DNA of 7,911 bases from Flavobacteriaceae bacterium (GCA_019090365.1 JAHRWC010000155.1:1-7911), one strand, 5' to 3'. Positions 1-6,684 are shown, numbered from the stretch's first letter. Notes: generated from the sequence alone by a model not told the origin. Program-made: numbers and translations.

Positions 1-37
1 GAGTTCGTCGGCAGCGTCAGATGTGTATAAGAGACAG
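1..37 (+). other. Nextera/Tn5 sequencing adapter (non-genomic)
   Basis: Positions 5-37 match the Illumina Nextera Read 1 adapter: the 14-base part TCGTCGGCAGCGTC, then the 19-base Tn5 mosaic end AGATGTGTATAAGAGACAG at 19-37. The four bases before it (GAGT) sit where the i5 index would end in the full adapter. The GC-rich start contrasts with the AT-rich sequence that follows. This is untrimmed library sequence fused to the contig end, not a natural transposon. Genomic sequence starts at 38. Confidence 0.98.
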
Positions 38-1338
38 GTACTATAACTTGTTCCATTGAATGTATTATCAGTACTTTCAAGGTTGTATTTATTATTAGGT
101 TTTAATTCTGTAGCTTTAAAGGAAGAAGGGAAAGCAATACAAGGAGAAGTTACTGATCCTAGTTGTATTGAAGCATTAGATCGATTAATTGCTTCAATCG
201 TTACTTTTAGATTTCCTTTAGGATTTACATTTTGCTCATTTGCAACTGCTTCAAGGAAAAGCCCAGTGCATTTAGCTATGATGTTTCCAATTTCCTTTAA
301 TTTAATTGATTTCCAATGTCCATTTGGAAGATTCACAATCAAATCATAAGCTTTCATAAGCTCAGGAATCATTTTTGAAGGATCTTTAAAATTAAAGTTT
401 TCTTCCAAAGGTTTTAAAATAGAACCAATCGCTTGACCATTATCTAATCGAGACCAAGTTGTATTAATGCCATCAAAAATATCTTTTTTATTTTCTGGAA
501 AATCACCTTTTAAAAACTCTAAATATTCAGTTTGACTTCCTCTAGTTCCTGTACTTCCGAACCCTTGTGATTTATGCATTGATCTACTAAGTGAAGCAAT
601 TTCACCATTCGATAACCCTAGAGCAGGGTAGTAGTTACCCGTTTCAACTTCAACAAGGTTAGATTTGTCTGCTTCAGCAAACTTTTCTCTACTTCCGTAA
701 AACCACCATGATGTATTGAAAAATAATCTTTTTGGTTGCCATGTTCCAAATTCATTTGCAGATGCTGGGTAGATAGAATTGTTTCCAACCAAATCAAAAG
801 CTTCTACACTTAGCATTGCTGAAGAAGTATGATGTCCATGAGTTGTACCTGGATTTCTATGATTAAATCGATTTACAATAACATCGGGTTTAAATCTTCT
901 AATGTTTTTAACTACATCTTTAAGTACTTCGTCTTTATTCCAAATTGCTAAAGTTTCATCTGGATGTTTTGAATAACCAAAATCATTAGCTCTTGTAAAA
1001 AATTGTTGCCCGCCATCAGTTCTTCTAGCAGCTAACAATTCTTGAGTTCTTATAACACCTAATAATTCTCTAATTTCTGGACCAACTAAGTTTTGCCCAC
1101 CATCTCCTCTGGTAATAGATAAATATGCAGTTCTAGCATGAATATCATTTGCTAAAAAAGAAATTAATCGAGTGTTTTCATCATCGGGATGAGCAGCAAT
1201 ATATAATGCAGAACCTAAAAAGTTTAGCTTTTGAAGGTCATGAAAAATTTCAGAAGCTGTTGGTTTATTAGGTTGCTGAGCAAATAGTGAAGTGATGCAA
1301 ATAAAAAATATAAATACTGAAGGTATTATTTTACGCAT
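38..1338 (-). CDS. PIG-L (LmbE) family deacetylase, secreted, 3'-truncated by contig end
   Basis: This frame opens at ATG 1338 and stays open into the adapter junction, giving about 433 residues with no stop, so the C-terminal part is missing. Residues 1-20 form a signal peptide (MRK, a hydrophobic run, then SLFA|QQ), so the product is exported. The catalytic domain follows. AAHPDDE is at 48-54 and HGHH at 167-170. In this family the HPDDE His and second Asp and a later His bind a zinc ion, and the first Asp acts as the base; here that suggests H50, D53, H170 and D52. The family removes N-acetyl groups, usually from N-acetylglucosamine-type sugars; the substrate here is unknown. Bacteroidota have exported members of roughly 800 residues with extra C-terminal domains, and residues after about 370 fit the beginning of such a region. 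It has its own promoter candidate at 1365-1372, 79 nt after the maf stop, so it is probably not part of that operon. Confidence 0.93.
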
Positions 1339-1364
1339 AAAAATAGTATTGATTGGTGTCTTTT

Positions 1365-1372
1365 CAAAGATA
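1365..1372 (-). promoter_or_regulatory. Bacteroidetes-type -7 element before the PIG-L deacetylase gene
   Basis: On the minus strand this reads TATCTTTG, a full match to the Bacteroidetes -7 consensus TAnnTTTG. It lies 26 nt upstream of the ATG at 1338, giving a short leader of about 20 nt. The -33 position is weak: GTTTAC at 1391-1396 is only a partial match to TTTG. No Shine-Dalgarno sequence is visible, which is usual in this phylum. Confidence 0.6.
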
Positions 1373-1417
1373 CCTTTTTTCAAAAAGTGCGTAAACGGTT
1401 TAGGGTATTTTTAACTT

Positions 1418-2002
1418 TTAATCTACAATCTCTACAAGCGTTTTATAAACTAAATGAGTTGGTAGCCCCATTACATTAAAGAAAGACCCTTCAATTCTAT
1501 GTATTGCAATATACCCTAGCCATTCTTGAATACCATAACTACCAGCCTTATCGAAAGGTTTGTATTTAGAAATATAATAGTCTATTTCATCATCAGTTAA
1601 GTCTTTAAACCACACCTTAGTAGTATCATTTACAACTTTCTGAAAGTTTTTACTCGTAAAACAAACAGATGTGAATACCTCATGCATTGATCCACTTAAA
1701 GATGCTAACATTTCTTTTGCTTCATTAGCATTTTTAGGTTTTTCAACTGCTTTTTCATTATGCCAAACAATAGTATCACTTGTGATAACAATTTCTCTTT
1801 CAGATAAATTACTAAAAGCATTCGCTTTTAATATTGAAAGGTAATCTGTTATTTCTGCTCCTTTTAAATGAGTTGGATACTTTTCATCGACTTCTCTAAC
1901 ATCGATTGTGAAATCTAAAGCTAGTTCCTTAAAAAAGTTTTGCCTTCTTGGAGATCCAGAAGCTAGAATGATTGAATAATTTTTTAATTTTTCTGAAAGC
2001 AT
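1418..2002 (-). CDS. maf: Maf family nucleotide pyrophosphatase (dTTP/UTP type)
   Basis: The 194-residue length is normal for Maf proteins. These cytoplasmic enzymes hydrolyse non-canonical or excess nucleoside triphosphates to the monophosphate and pyrophosphate, and some members affect septum formation. Visible motifs are the N-terminal phosphate-binding SGSPRR (15-20), ILKANA with a conserved Lys at 59, SDTIV (75-79) with the expected catalytic Asp76, SGSMHEVFT (103-111), DKAGSYGIQ (151-159) and SFFNVMGLP (173-181). The Arg in SPRR, the Lys in ILKA and the Gln in YGIQ fit the YhdE-like dTTP/UTP branch rather than the YceF-like m7GTP branch; this subtype is inferred from motifs only. The start codon shares one base with the upstream prenyltransferase stop (TAATG), indicating translational coupling. 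It is the last gene of the four-gene operon. Confidence 0.94.
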   Translation of the reverse strand: MLSEKLKNYSIILASGSPRRQNFFKELALDFTIDVREVDEKYPTHLKGAEITDYLSILKANAFSNLSEREIVITSDTIVWHNEKAVEKPKNANEAKEMLASLSGSMHEVFTSVCFTSKNFQKVVNDTTKVWFKDLTDDEIDYYISKYKPFDKAGSYGIQEWLGYIAIHRIEGSFFNVMGLPTHLVYKTLVEIVD

Positions 2003-2916
2003 TAATGAATGATTACATATTTATATAATAGTATGGAACAAATTCCGAAGAGCATAATTAATTTTAATAATCCAGATAAAAAAGCAAATTCCTTTTTAGT
2101 TTCTGCCGTCCAAGATTTAATGCAAAAATAGAGTAGAGGAGCAACAATTAAGAATAAAAAGTATAGCATTGCTAATTGAATATTATATAAATGCATATAC
2201 ATATATAAAACAACGAGAATAACGGTAATTGCTCCCAACCCAAATATAATATAACTAGTTCTTTTTCTGCCAATTGCGATTGGTAATGAGTTGATGTCAC
2301 CGTTTTTATCGCCATCCACATCTTGAATATCTTTGACAATTTCTCGAATAAAGTTTATGATAAAAGCAAAGAATGCATATTCTAAAACAATTCCGAAAAC
2401 GATAGACTGTATGGATTGGTTACTTAACGTGGTTGAAGGCAAAACATCAAACAATGCCACAATAATAATACTTAATGAAACTAAAATTGAAATGACTATG
2501 CTTCCAATAAGCAATACAGATTTGAGGTAAGTAGCATAAATATAAAGTAATGCTGAAATAATAATAAAAATTGCTGCAAAGCCTGGTTTTTCTATTAAAT
2601 TAGAAAGATAAAAACCTAAACCAACTCCTAAAATTGTAACAATAAGATATAAGGTGTTCGCAGTTTTTTCTGAAATACTTTTACCTATAATTACTTTTTT
2701 TGGTTTATTAATTAAATCTATAGAAACATCATTAATGTCGTTAATTATATTTCCGCCAGCCGCTATAAAAACAGTAGCTAACACTAACAAAATGAATTCG
2801 AACGTACTTAAGGTTGTACTTACTCCAAAAGGATGGAATAATCCAAACTTCACTAAAAATTGCATAAAAGCAATTAGTAATAAGTTTTGAAATCTGATTA
2901 ATTTTAAAAAAGCCAT
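2002..2916 (-). CDS. UbiA-family prenyltransferase (geranylgeranylglycerol-phosphate geranylgeranyltransferase-like)
   Basis: This is a 304-residue, very hydrophobic protein with about eight or nine membrane segments, typical of the UbiA superfamily, which transfers a prenyl chain from a prenyl diphosphate to an acceptor. The two Asp-rich, magnesium-binding loops are present: NDINDVSID (59-67; Asp60, Asp63, Asp67) after the second helix, and REIVKDIQDVDGD (191-203; Asp196, Asp199, Asp203). The short N-terminus (MAFLKLIRFQN) enters the first helix directly, as usual. Flavobacterial members of this branch are generally named after the archaeal digeranylgeranylglyceryl phosphate synthase. The real acceptor is not established by sequence, and a quinone-type or other substrate is possible. 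The gene starts 8 nt after the KdsC-like stop and ends overlapping maf by one base. Confidence 0.9.
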   Translation of the reverse strand: MAFLKLIRFQNLLLIAFMQFLVKFGLFHPFGVSTTLSTFEFILLVLATVFIAAGGNIINDINDVSIDLINKPKKVIIGKSISEKTANTLYLIVTILGVGLGFYLSNLIEKPGFAAIFIIISALLYIYATYLKSVLLIGSIVISILVSLSIIIVALFDVLPSTTLSNQSIQSIVFGIVLEYAFFAFIINFIREIVKDIQDVDGDKNGDINSLPIAIGRKRTSYIIFGLGAITVILVVLYMYMHLYNIQLAMLYFLFLIVAPLLYFCIKSWTAETKKEFAFLSGLLKLIMLFGICSILLYKYVIIH

Positions 2917-2924
2917 AGGTTTAA

Positions 2925-3452
2925 TTAATCGTACTTAGCGTCCACAGTTTTTAGCCATTTTCCTTGCACTTTTAGAACTTGTTCAATCACATCACGAACA
3001 CATCCTTTTCCGCCTTTTTTATGAGAAACATATTTAGAAACAGATTTTATTTCAGGTACAGCATCTTGAGGACAACACGGCAAACCAACTTCTTGCATTA
3101 CATATAAATCGGGAATATCATCACCCATATATAGAACCTTTTCAGAAGAGGTATTGTTCTTTTTAAGGTAATCACTCATTATTTCGGTTTTATTATGAGC
3201 TCCTAAATACACATCTGTAAGGCCTAAACCTTTTAAACGTACACGAACTCCTTCATTATTTCCTCCCGAAATTATACAAACATTAAGACCTTGTTCGAAA
3301 GCAGCTTTTAATGCATAACCATCTTTCGTATGCATGGTTCTGTACATTTCACCTTCTGTAGTAACCATAATAGTTCCGTCTGTTAAAACACCATCTACAT
3401 CGAAAATTAAGGTGGTTATATCTTGTAAATATTCTTTATAATTTTTCTCCAT
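2925..3452 (-). CDS. KdsC-family HAD phosphatase (3-deoxy-D-manno-octulosonate 8-phosphate phosphatase-like)
   Basis: At 175 residues this is the size of KdsC, the cytoplasmic magnesium-dependent phosphatase that converts KDO-8-phosphate to KDO for lipopolysaccharide core synthesis. HAD motifs occur in order: FDVDGVLTDG (17-26) with nucleophile Asp18 and acid/base Asp20, IISGG (60-64) with motif II Ser62, Lys88 in HNKTE as motif III, and GDDIPD (110-115) as motif IV. There is no cap domain (C0 type, tetrameric in known homologues). The C-terminal GGKGCVRD (147-154) corresponds to the GGxGAVRE tail that in KdsC reaches into the neighbouring active site; here Ala is Cys and Glu is Asp. The start at 3452 lies inside the end of the upstream DUF2520 gene. 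No kdsA or kdsB is visible nearby, so the exact substrate is an inference from the family. Confidence 0.9.
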   Translation of the reverse strand: MEKNYKEYLQDITTLIFDVDGVLTDGTIMVTTEGEMYRTMHTKDGYALKAAFEQGLNVCIISGGNNEGVRVRLKGLGLTDVYLGAHNKTEIMSDYLKKNNTSSEKVLYMGDDIPDLYVMQEVGLPCCPQDAVPEIKSVSKYVSHKKGGKGCVRDVIEQVLKVQGKWLKTVDAKYD

Positions 3453-4200
3453 GAGTGTCTATTATTGATTTTGTAAGTTGAATATAAAGGTCTTTGTATG
3501 GACTTTCTTCTAACTGATTTAAATGATTTTCGATTGTCTTTAGGTCATTTCGCTTTGCTGGTCCTGTTTGTGCATCTTTTGGCTGATGTGATTCCATCTT
3601 TAAAGCAGTTTCAAAGATAAGAGGTTTCAATAAATCGAATGATAAATTATTTTTTTCTAATAAATCACTTCCAATAAAATATAAATGATTCACAAAATTA
3701 TTAACGATAACTGCTGAAACGTGCACTTTTTTTCTTTCTTCGGAATTAATTTCTTCTACTTTTTCAGAAATAGAAGCACCTATTCTTTGTAAAAGTTTTA
3801 AATCGGAAGCATTTTCACTTTCAATGCATAAAGGGATGTTAGAAAAATCCACGACTCTATTTTTTGTAAATGTTTGTAGAGGGTAAAAAACACCTTTTCT
3901 ATTTTTATCTGAAAGAACATTCATTGCTACTGTTCCAGAAGTATGTACTACTAATCTATTTTTAAACGGTAATTTTTCGGTGAAAGAAGTAATAGCATCA
4001 TCAGATATAGCGATAATATATACATCGGCTTCTTTAATTTTGGTTAAAGAATCGCTAGTTGCTGTTTTTTTTGAAAATGATTTTAATGCTTTTTTATTTC
4101 TTCCAAAGACTTGAATAAAAGAAGCTTCTTTTGAGGTTTCAAAAGCTTTATAAAGATGATTAGCTACATTTCCAGTGCCAATTAATACCATTTTAATCAT
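3436..4200 (-). CDS. DUF2520 / Rossmann-like domain protein
   Basis: This 254-residue protein has an N-terminal dinucleotide-binding fold starting at residue 1 with VLIGTGNVA (5-13; Gly8, Gly10, Ala13), VFGRN (31-35) at the end of the second strand, and VVHTSGT (84-90). The second half matches the DUF2520 layout: FYPLQTF (105-111), an all-helical part with VIVNNFVNHLY (164-174), and HQPKDAQTGPAKRND (205-219). Related proteins resemble ketopantoate/pyrroline-5-carboxylate-type NAD(P)-dependent reductases, so a cytoplasmic oxidoreductase role is plausible, but no substrate is known. It is first in the operon and its end overlaps the KdsC-like start by 17 nt. A second in-frame ATG (Met4) is possible; Met1 leaves a normal N-terminus for the Rossmann strand. 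Confidence 0.9.
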   Translation of the reverse strand: MIKMVLIGTGNVANHLYKAFETSKEASFIQVFGRNKKALKSFSKKTATSDSLTKIKEADVYIIAISDDAITSFTEKLPFKNRLVVHTSGTVAMNVLSDKNRKGVFYPLQTFTKNRVVDFSNIPLCIESENASDLKLLQRIGASISEKVEEINSEERKKVHVSAVIVNNFVNHLYFIGSDLLEKNNLSFDLLKPLIFETALKMESHQPKDAQTGPAKRNDLKTIENHLNQLEESPYKDLYIQLTKSIIDTHGEKL

Positions 4201-4204
4201 AAAA

Positions 4205-4212
4205 CGAAGGTA
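4205..4212 (-). promoter_or_regulatory. possible -7 element of the DUF2520-KdsC-UbiA-Maf operon
   Basis: On the minus strand this reads TACCTTCG, one mismatch from TAnnTTTG. It ends only 4 nt before the ATG at 4200, so transcription from it would begin at or almost at the start codon, giving a leaderless or near-leaderless mRNA. No clear -33 TTTG is seen. The assignment is tentative. Confidence 0.35.
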
Positions 4213-4269
4213 AACTTTTTTTAAAATTTTATGATTATTTCATATGAATAAAATTATGTATATTTAATT

Positions 4270-4277
4270 TATCTTTC
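4270..4277 (+). promoter_or_regulatory. weak -7-like element upstream of the orphan terminator
   Basis: TATCTTTC differs from TAnnTTTG only in the last base. If used, it would start a plus-strand transcript near 4283 that runs into the terminator at 4372-4406, an RNA of about 120 nt. Short AT-rich matches like this occur by chance, and no -33 element is clear. Confidence 0.25.
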
Positions 4278-4282
4278 ATGCT

Positions 4283-4406
4283 AAAGTGAGGAAACTATCT
4301 TTTAATGATAGGGTATGACAGAAGCTTTTATTACTCCCTGATTCCTGAAAAAATTGTTTTTAATGAATTTTCTTACGCAATTTATTATTGTGTAAGATTT
4401 TTTTTT
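4283..4406 (+). ncRNA. candidate small RNA or csp leader ending in an intrinsic terminator
   Basis: This is the stretch between a weak promoter-like element and a good rho-independent terminator, with no coding gene. A small stem CTATC/GATAG (4295-4299 with 4307-4311, 7-nt loop) lies near its 5' end. I recognise no known RNA family: it is not SRP RNA, and there is no tmRNA tag or RNase P core. The 5' end is a guess; the 3' end is set by the terminator. Confidence 0.3.
4372..4406 (+). terminator. orphan intrinsic terminator upstream of csp
   Basis: CTTACGCAAT (4372-4381) pairs with ATTGTGTAAG (4387-4396) over 10 bp, including one G-U pair, around a 5-nt loop TTATT. One A and then nine T follow at 4398-4406. 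The T-run is on the plus strand, so it stops rightward transcription. No plus-strand gene precedes it in the window: it ends either a small RNA or an attenuated leader of the cold-shock gene. Confidence 0.7.
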
Positions 4407-4424
4407 AATAATCCATGATTATTA
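4406..4424. repeat. short inverted repeat upstream of the csp promoter
   Basis: AATAATC (4407-4413) and GATTATT (4417-4423) are perfect inverted copies around a 3-nt CAT; one more T/A pair closes the outside. It directly follows the orphan terminator and lies about 50 nt before the csp -7 element. It could be an operator or just an AT-rich chance palindrome. Confidence 0.35.
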
Positions 4425-4472
4425 TGAAATTAAAATAAATACGAAAAAACCATAATTTATTTAAATTTAACG

Positions 4473-4480
4473 TAGCTTTG
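4473..4480 (+). promoter_or_regulatory. -7 element of the cold-shock gene
   Basis: TAGCTTTG is a full match to the Bacteroidetes -7 consensus TAnnTTTG, 28 nt before the ATG at 4509, so the leader would be roughly 20-25 nt. That is short for a cold-shock gene. No clean -33 TTTG is present; the spacer is A/T only. Confidence 0.7.
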
Positions 4481-4508
4481 CACCTAATAAATTTTTTAAT
4501 ATATTATA

Positions 4509-4700
4509 ATGAGTAAAGGAACAGTAAAATTCTTCAACGACACTAAAGGTTTCGGATTTATCACAGAAGAAGGAGTAGACAAAGATCATTTCGTACACAT
4601 TTCAGGTTTAATCGATGAGATTAGAGAAGGTGATGATGTAGAATTTGAATTAAAAGAAGGTAAAAAAGGTTTAAACGCGGTAAACGTTAGAGTTCTATAA
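4509..4700 (+). CDS. cold-shock domain protein (CspA family)
   Basis: This 63-residue protein is a single cold-shock domain, a five-stranded OB-fold that binds single-stranded RNA and DNA and acts as an RNA chaperone in the cytoplasm. The RNP1 motif KGFGFI is at 13-18 and RNP2 HFVHI at 27-31; the first strand begins GTVKFFN as in CspA, with TKGFGFIT in place of the enterobacterial EKGFGFIT. The length is typical of flavobacterial Csp proteins. The codons look well adapted (mostly A/T-ending common codons), consistent with high expression. It is monocistronic: its own promoter is at 4473-4480 and a strong terminator follows 25 nt after the stop. Whether it is cold-induced or constitutive cannot be told from sequence. 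Confidence 0.96.
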   Translation: MSKGTVKFFNDTKGFGFITEEGVDKDHFVHISGLIDEIREGDDVEFELKEGKKGLNAVNVRVL

Positions 4701-4725
4701 TAAGTACTTTTAAATTTTTTAAAAC

Positions 4726-4757
4726 AAAAAAGCTTATCAATTGATAAGCTTTTTTTT
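4726..4757. terminator. bidirectional intrinsic terminator between convergent genes
   Basis: Positions 4726-4755 are a perfect 30-nt palindrome centred between 4740 and 4741. The stem AAAAAAGCTTATC pairs with GATAAGCTTTTTT around an AATT loop. T-runs follow on the plus strand (to 4757), and the mirror A-run provides T's on the minus strand. It can end both csp (stop at 4700) and the lipoprotein gene (stop at 4778). Confidence 0.9.
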
Positions 4758-4777
4758 ATACAATATATTTAATGTTG

Positions 4778-6331
4778 TTAGTCTTCAGGGAAAATAACAC
4801 TTTCATAAGCACCAGCATCTGGAGATGATGTGCTTCTTGGAAAGTTGTTAAGATCAAAAGGAACTTGATTACTTGTAAATACATCTCCTATTCCATCTGC
4901 TCCAGAAGTATCGCTCTCAATATTGAAATCATTCAATGAAGTATTAAAAAACATTGGATCTATATTTCGCACCGTTCCTGAATATAAAGGCCCTTCGAAT
5001 TGATAATTTTCATCCTCTTCAAATTCACCACTTGGATCTTCGAATTTTAGTAAGCAATTTTTAAAATTAAATACAAATGATTCATCTGTATTTTCAAAAA
5101 TAGCTAACTCTCTTCTTTCATTTCCATAGATAATACAGTTGTTAAAAGTAGCATTCATCGGATTTACTTCGAATGTAGTTTCTCCAGTTTGGATAAAGTT
5201 ATCTAATTGTAAAGTAGGGAAAGATCTAAATCCATTGGACCAATAATTTACAAACGTACTATGGTTAAATTCATAGTCTCCTCCAAAAGAACAAGACATT
5301 GATGTTTGCCCACTGTTATTAATCACTACATTTTCTCCTCTTACAAAACTATTTCTAGCTAATAATCCAATATTAGAATTGTTATAAATCTGTACATTTT
5401 TTAACGATAAGGATTGTGTACCATCAAGTCCTTCCATTAAAATACCTACGGTTCCGTTTTTAATGGTAGTATATTCAAATTCATGATTTGTACTTCCACC
5501 AGTTAACCATAAAGCTCCCCATTGTCCTGGGATATCAGAAAAACCTGGCTCTAATCTATCACTTTCAAATATAATTTGATTTTCTAATAATTCAGGATCA
5601 TTACTAGCTAATCCTATTGATTTAACTGTTGCTCCTGCGGAAACTAACATCCCACTATTTTCATGAAAATGTACTCTTGCTCCAGGTTGAAAATTAATCG
5701 TTTTATTGTTTGCTACAGCTGCATAGCCATAGATTACATAAGGTTTTTCATTCGTGAAATTAAGTTCAGAATCTTCTAAAACAAATCCTTCAATTAATAT
5801 GTCATTCTCAGGATCATTAGGATCTTGACCTAGATTTAATGTTTCGGTTGTACCGTCATCAAATCGTTGAGGATATAAAAATACAGCATCTTGTACTAAA
5901 GTAACAAGGTCAACATCTTGTTGGTTTCCACCCGTATCGAATAGAATTCTATCTTCGTATAAAAACTCAAAATTTGGATTTGGAAAATCATCAATATTTA
6001 TAGTTGTTTCAACAAACACAAAAATACTATCATTGGCAAGAATTTGAATATTTTCAAAAGATTTACCAGGTAAACCATCAACGTTTAATCTATACTCAGA
6101 AGATTCTCCTCTTTCTAAATTTATTGTTGGAATAATAATATCATCATCACTTCTGTTGTAAACTTTTATATTTCTTGTACTAGAACCAATGTTAGAAAAT
6201 ACAGTATCTAAATATACTGTGTCTTGTGAAAATGATAAGTTTCCAGTACTTGGAGAACTTTCAAAATCATTTCTACATGAGCTCAAAAAAATTAGGCAAA
6301 ATAATAGCGCCAGACTGTATAAATACTTCAA
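4778..6331 (-). CDS. lipoprotein with right-handed beta-helix
   Basis: This 517-residue protein is hypothetical by family but has clear architecture. Residues 1-19 are a lipoprotein signal peptide with lipobox LSSC (Cys19). The next residues RNDFE are partly acidic, as in Bacteroidota lipoprotein export signals, so outer-membrane and possibly surface location is inferred. Residues about 30-115 look like an Ig/ASH-type beta-sandwich (NIKVYNRSDDD at 54-64). From about 205 to 475 come repeated short strands rich in Asn and Gly (for example ARVHFHENSGMLVSAGATV at 218-236), typical of a right-handed parallel beta-helix. The end SSPDAGAYE (502-510) resembles the DIGAYE-like closing motif of such proteins. 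The start is unusual: the codon at 6331 is TTG, no in-frame ATG lies nearby upstream, and the signal peptide begins well there. The gene lies 77 nt downstream of the T9SS surface protein with no terminator between, so co-transcription is likely. Substrate or ligand is unknown. Confidence 0.85.
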   Translation of the reverse strand: MKYLYSLALLFCLIFLSSCRNDFESSPSTGNLSFSQDTVYLDTVFSNIGSSTRNIKVYNRSDDDIIIPTINLERGESSEYRLNVDGLPGKSFENIQILANDSIFVFVETTINIDDFPNPNFEFLYEDRILFDTGGNQQDVDLVTLVQDAVFLYPQRFDDGTTETLNLGQDPNDPENDILIEGFVLEDSELNFTNEKPYVIYGYAAVANNKTINFQPGARVHFHENSGMLVSAGATVKSIGLASNDPELLENQIIFESDRLEPGFSDIPGQWGALWLTGGSTNHEFEYTTIKNGTVGILMEGLDGTQSLSLKNVQIYNNSNIGLLARNSFVRGENVVINNSGQTSMSCSFGGDYEFNHSTFVNYWSNGFRSFPTLQLDNFIQTGETTFEVNPMNATFNNCIIYGNERRELAIFENTDESFVFNFKNCLLKFEDPSGEFEEDENYQFEGPLYSGTVRNIDPMFFNTSLNDFNIESDTSGADGIGDVFTSNQVPFDLNNFPRSTSSPDAGAYESVIFPED

Positions 6332-6408
6332 GGGTATGGTTTTTAATAATTTCAGTAAAAATATAACTTTTTGTCAAGTAAATTATTGTAATTATTAAAT
6401 GATTTCTT

Positions 6409-6684
6409 CTAATAATTTATATAAACATAACCTGTAAATGGTTCGGGGTATCGAGAATCATTTAATATTAACACATAAAAATAGGTGCCTACAGGAACAA
6501 TATTCCCTTGAAATAATAAACCTCTATTTGATATACCATTCCATAATCCTTCATCATTTCCACCTTGGTAGATGAGGTTTCCTTGACGACTATAAATAGT
6601 TAATTGATAATCGACATATACATTTACCAAATTTTCAATAACAAATTGATCATTAAGGCCATCTCCATTTGGAGATGATGCGTT
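6409..6684 (-). other. T9SS type B C-terminal sorting domain
   Basis: This 91-residue domain sits at the extreme C-terminus of the surface protein. It has the SPNGDGLND calcium-loop-like opening, the central TIYSRQGNLIY strand, an LWNG turn and the closing PVGTYFYVL strand that define the gliding-motility-associated C-terminal domain. It is the signal recognised by the type IX translocon. Confidence 0.93.

Larger units (their letters stand above)
4201..4508. other. 308-nt intergenic region between divergent DUF2520 operon and csp
   Basis: This AT-rich region carries outward-facing promoter candidates near each end (4205-4212 minus, 4473-4480 plus), an intrinsic terminator on the plus strand (4372-4406), a short inverted repeat (4406-4424) and a weaker plus-strand promoter candidate (4270-4277). 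No convincing protein gene is present. The part from about 4283 to 4406 has the size of a small RNA or a long leader. Confidence 0.6.

Noticed and set aside
19..37. Tn5 mosaic end, which could suggest an IS50/Tn5 insertion
   Set aside because: It is joined to the Nextera-specific adapter part, sits at the very contig end, and no transposase or second end is present; it is a library artefact.
56..349. 97-codon plus-strand open frame
   Set aside because: It lies antisense to the PIG-L deacetylase frame, has no family features, and starts 18 bases from the adapter junction.
1339..1417. Terminator after maf
   Set aside because: Only a weak AAACGGTTT near-palindrome is present, with no stem long enough and no T-run in the right place on the minus strand.
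2333..2890. Two plus-strand open frames (2333-2530 and 2654-2890)
   Set aside because: Both are antisense shadows of the membrane-protein (UbiA) gene, whose motifs and operon spacing are clear.
6189..6398. 69-codon plus-strand open frame
   Set aside because: It is antisense to the lipoprotein signal peptide region and has no recognisable domain or promoter.
6332..6408. Promoter with TTGACA-like sequence before the lipoprotein gene
   Set aside because: TTGACA is present on the minus strand, but it is an enterobacterial-type -35 and no TAnnTTTG lies at the right distance; the best match, TATATTTT, is only 8 nt away.
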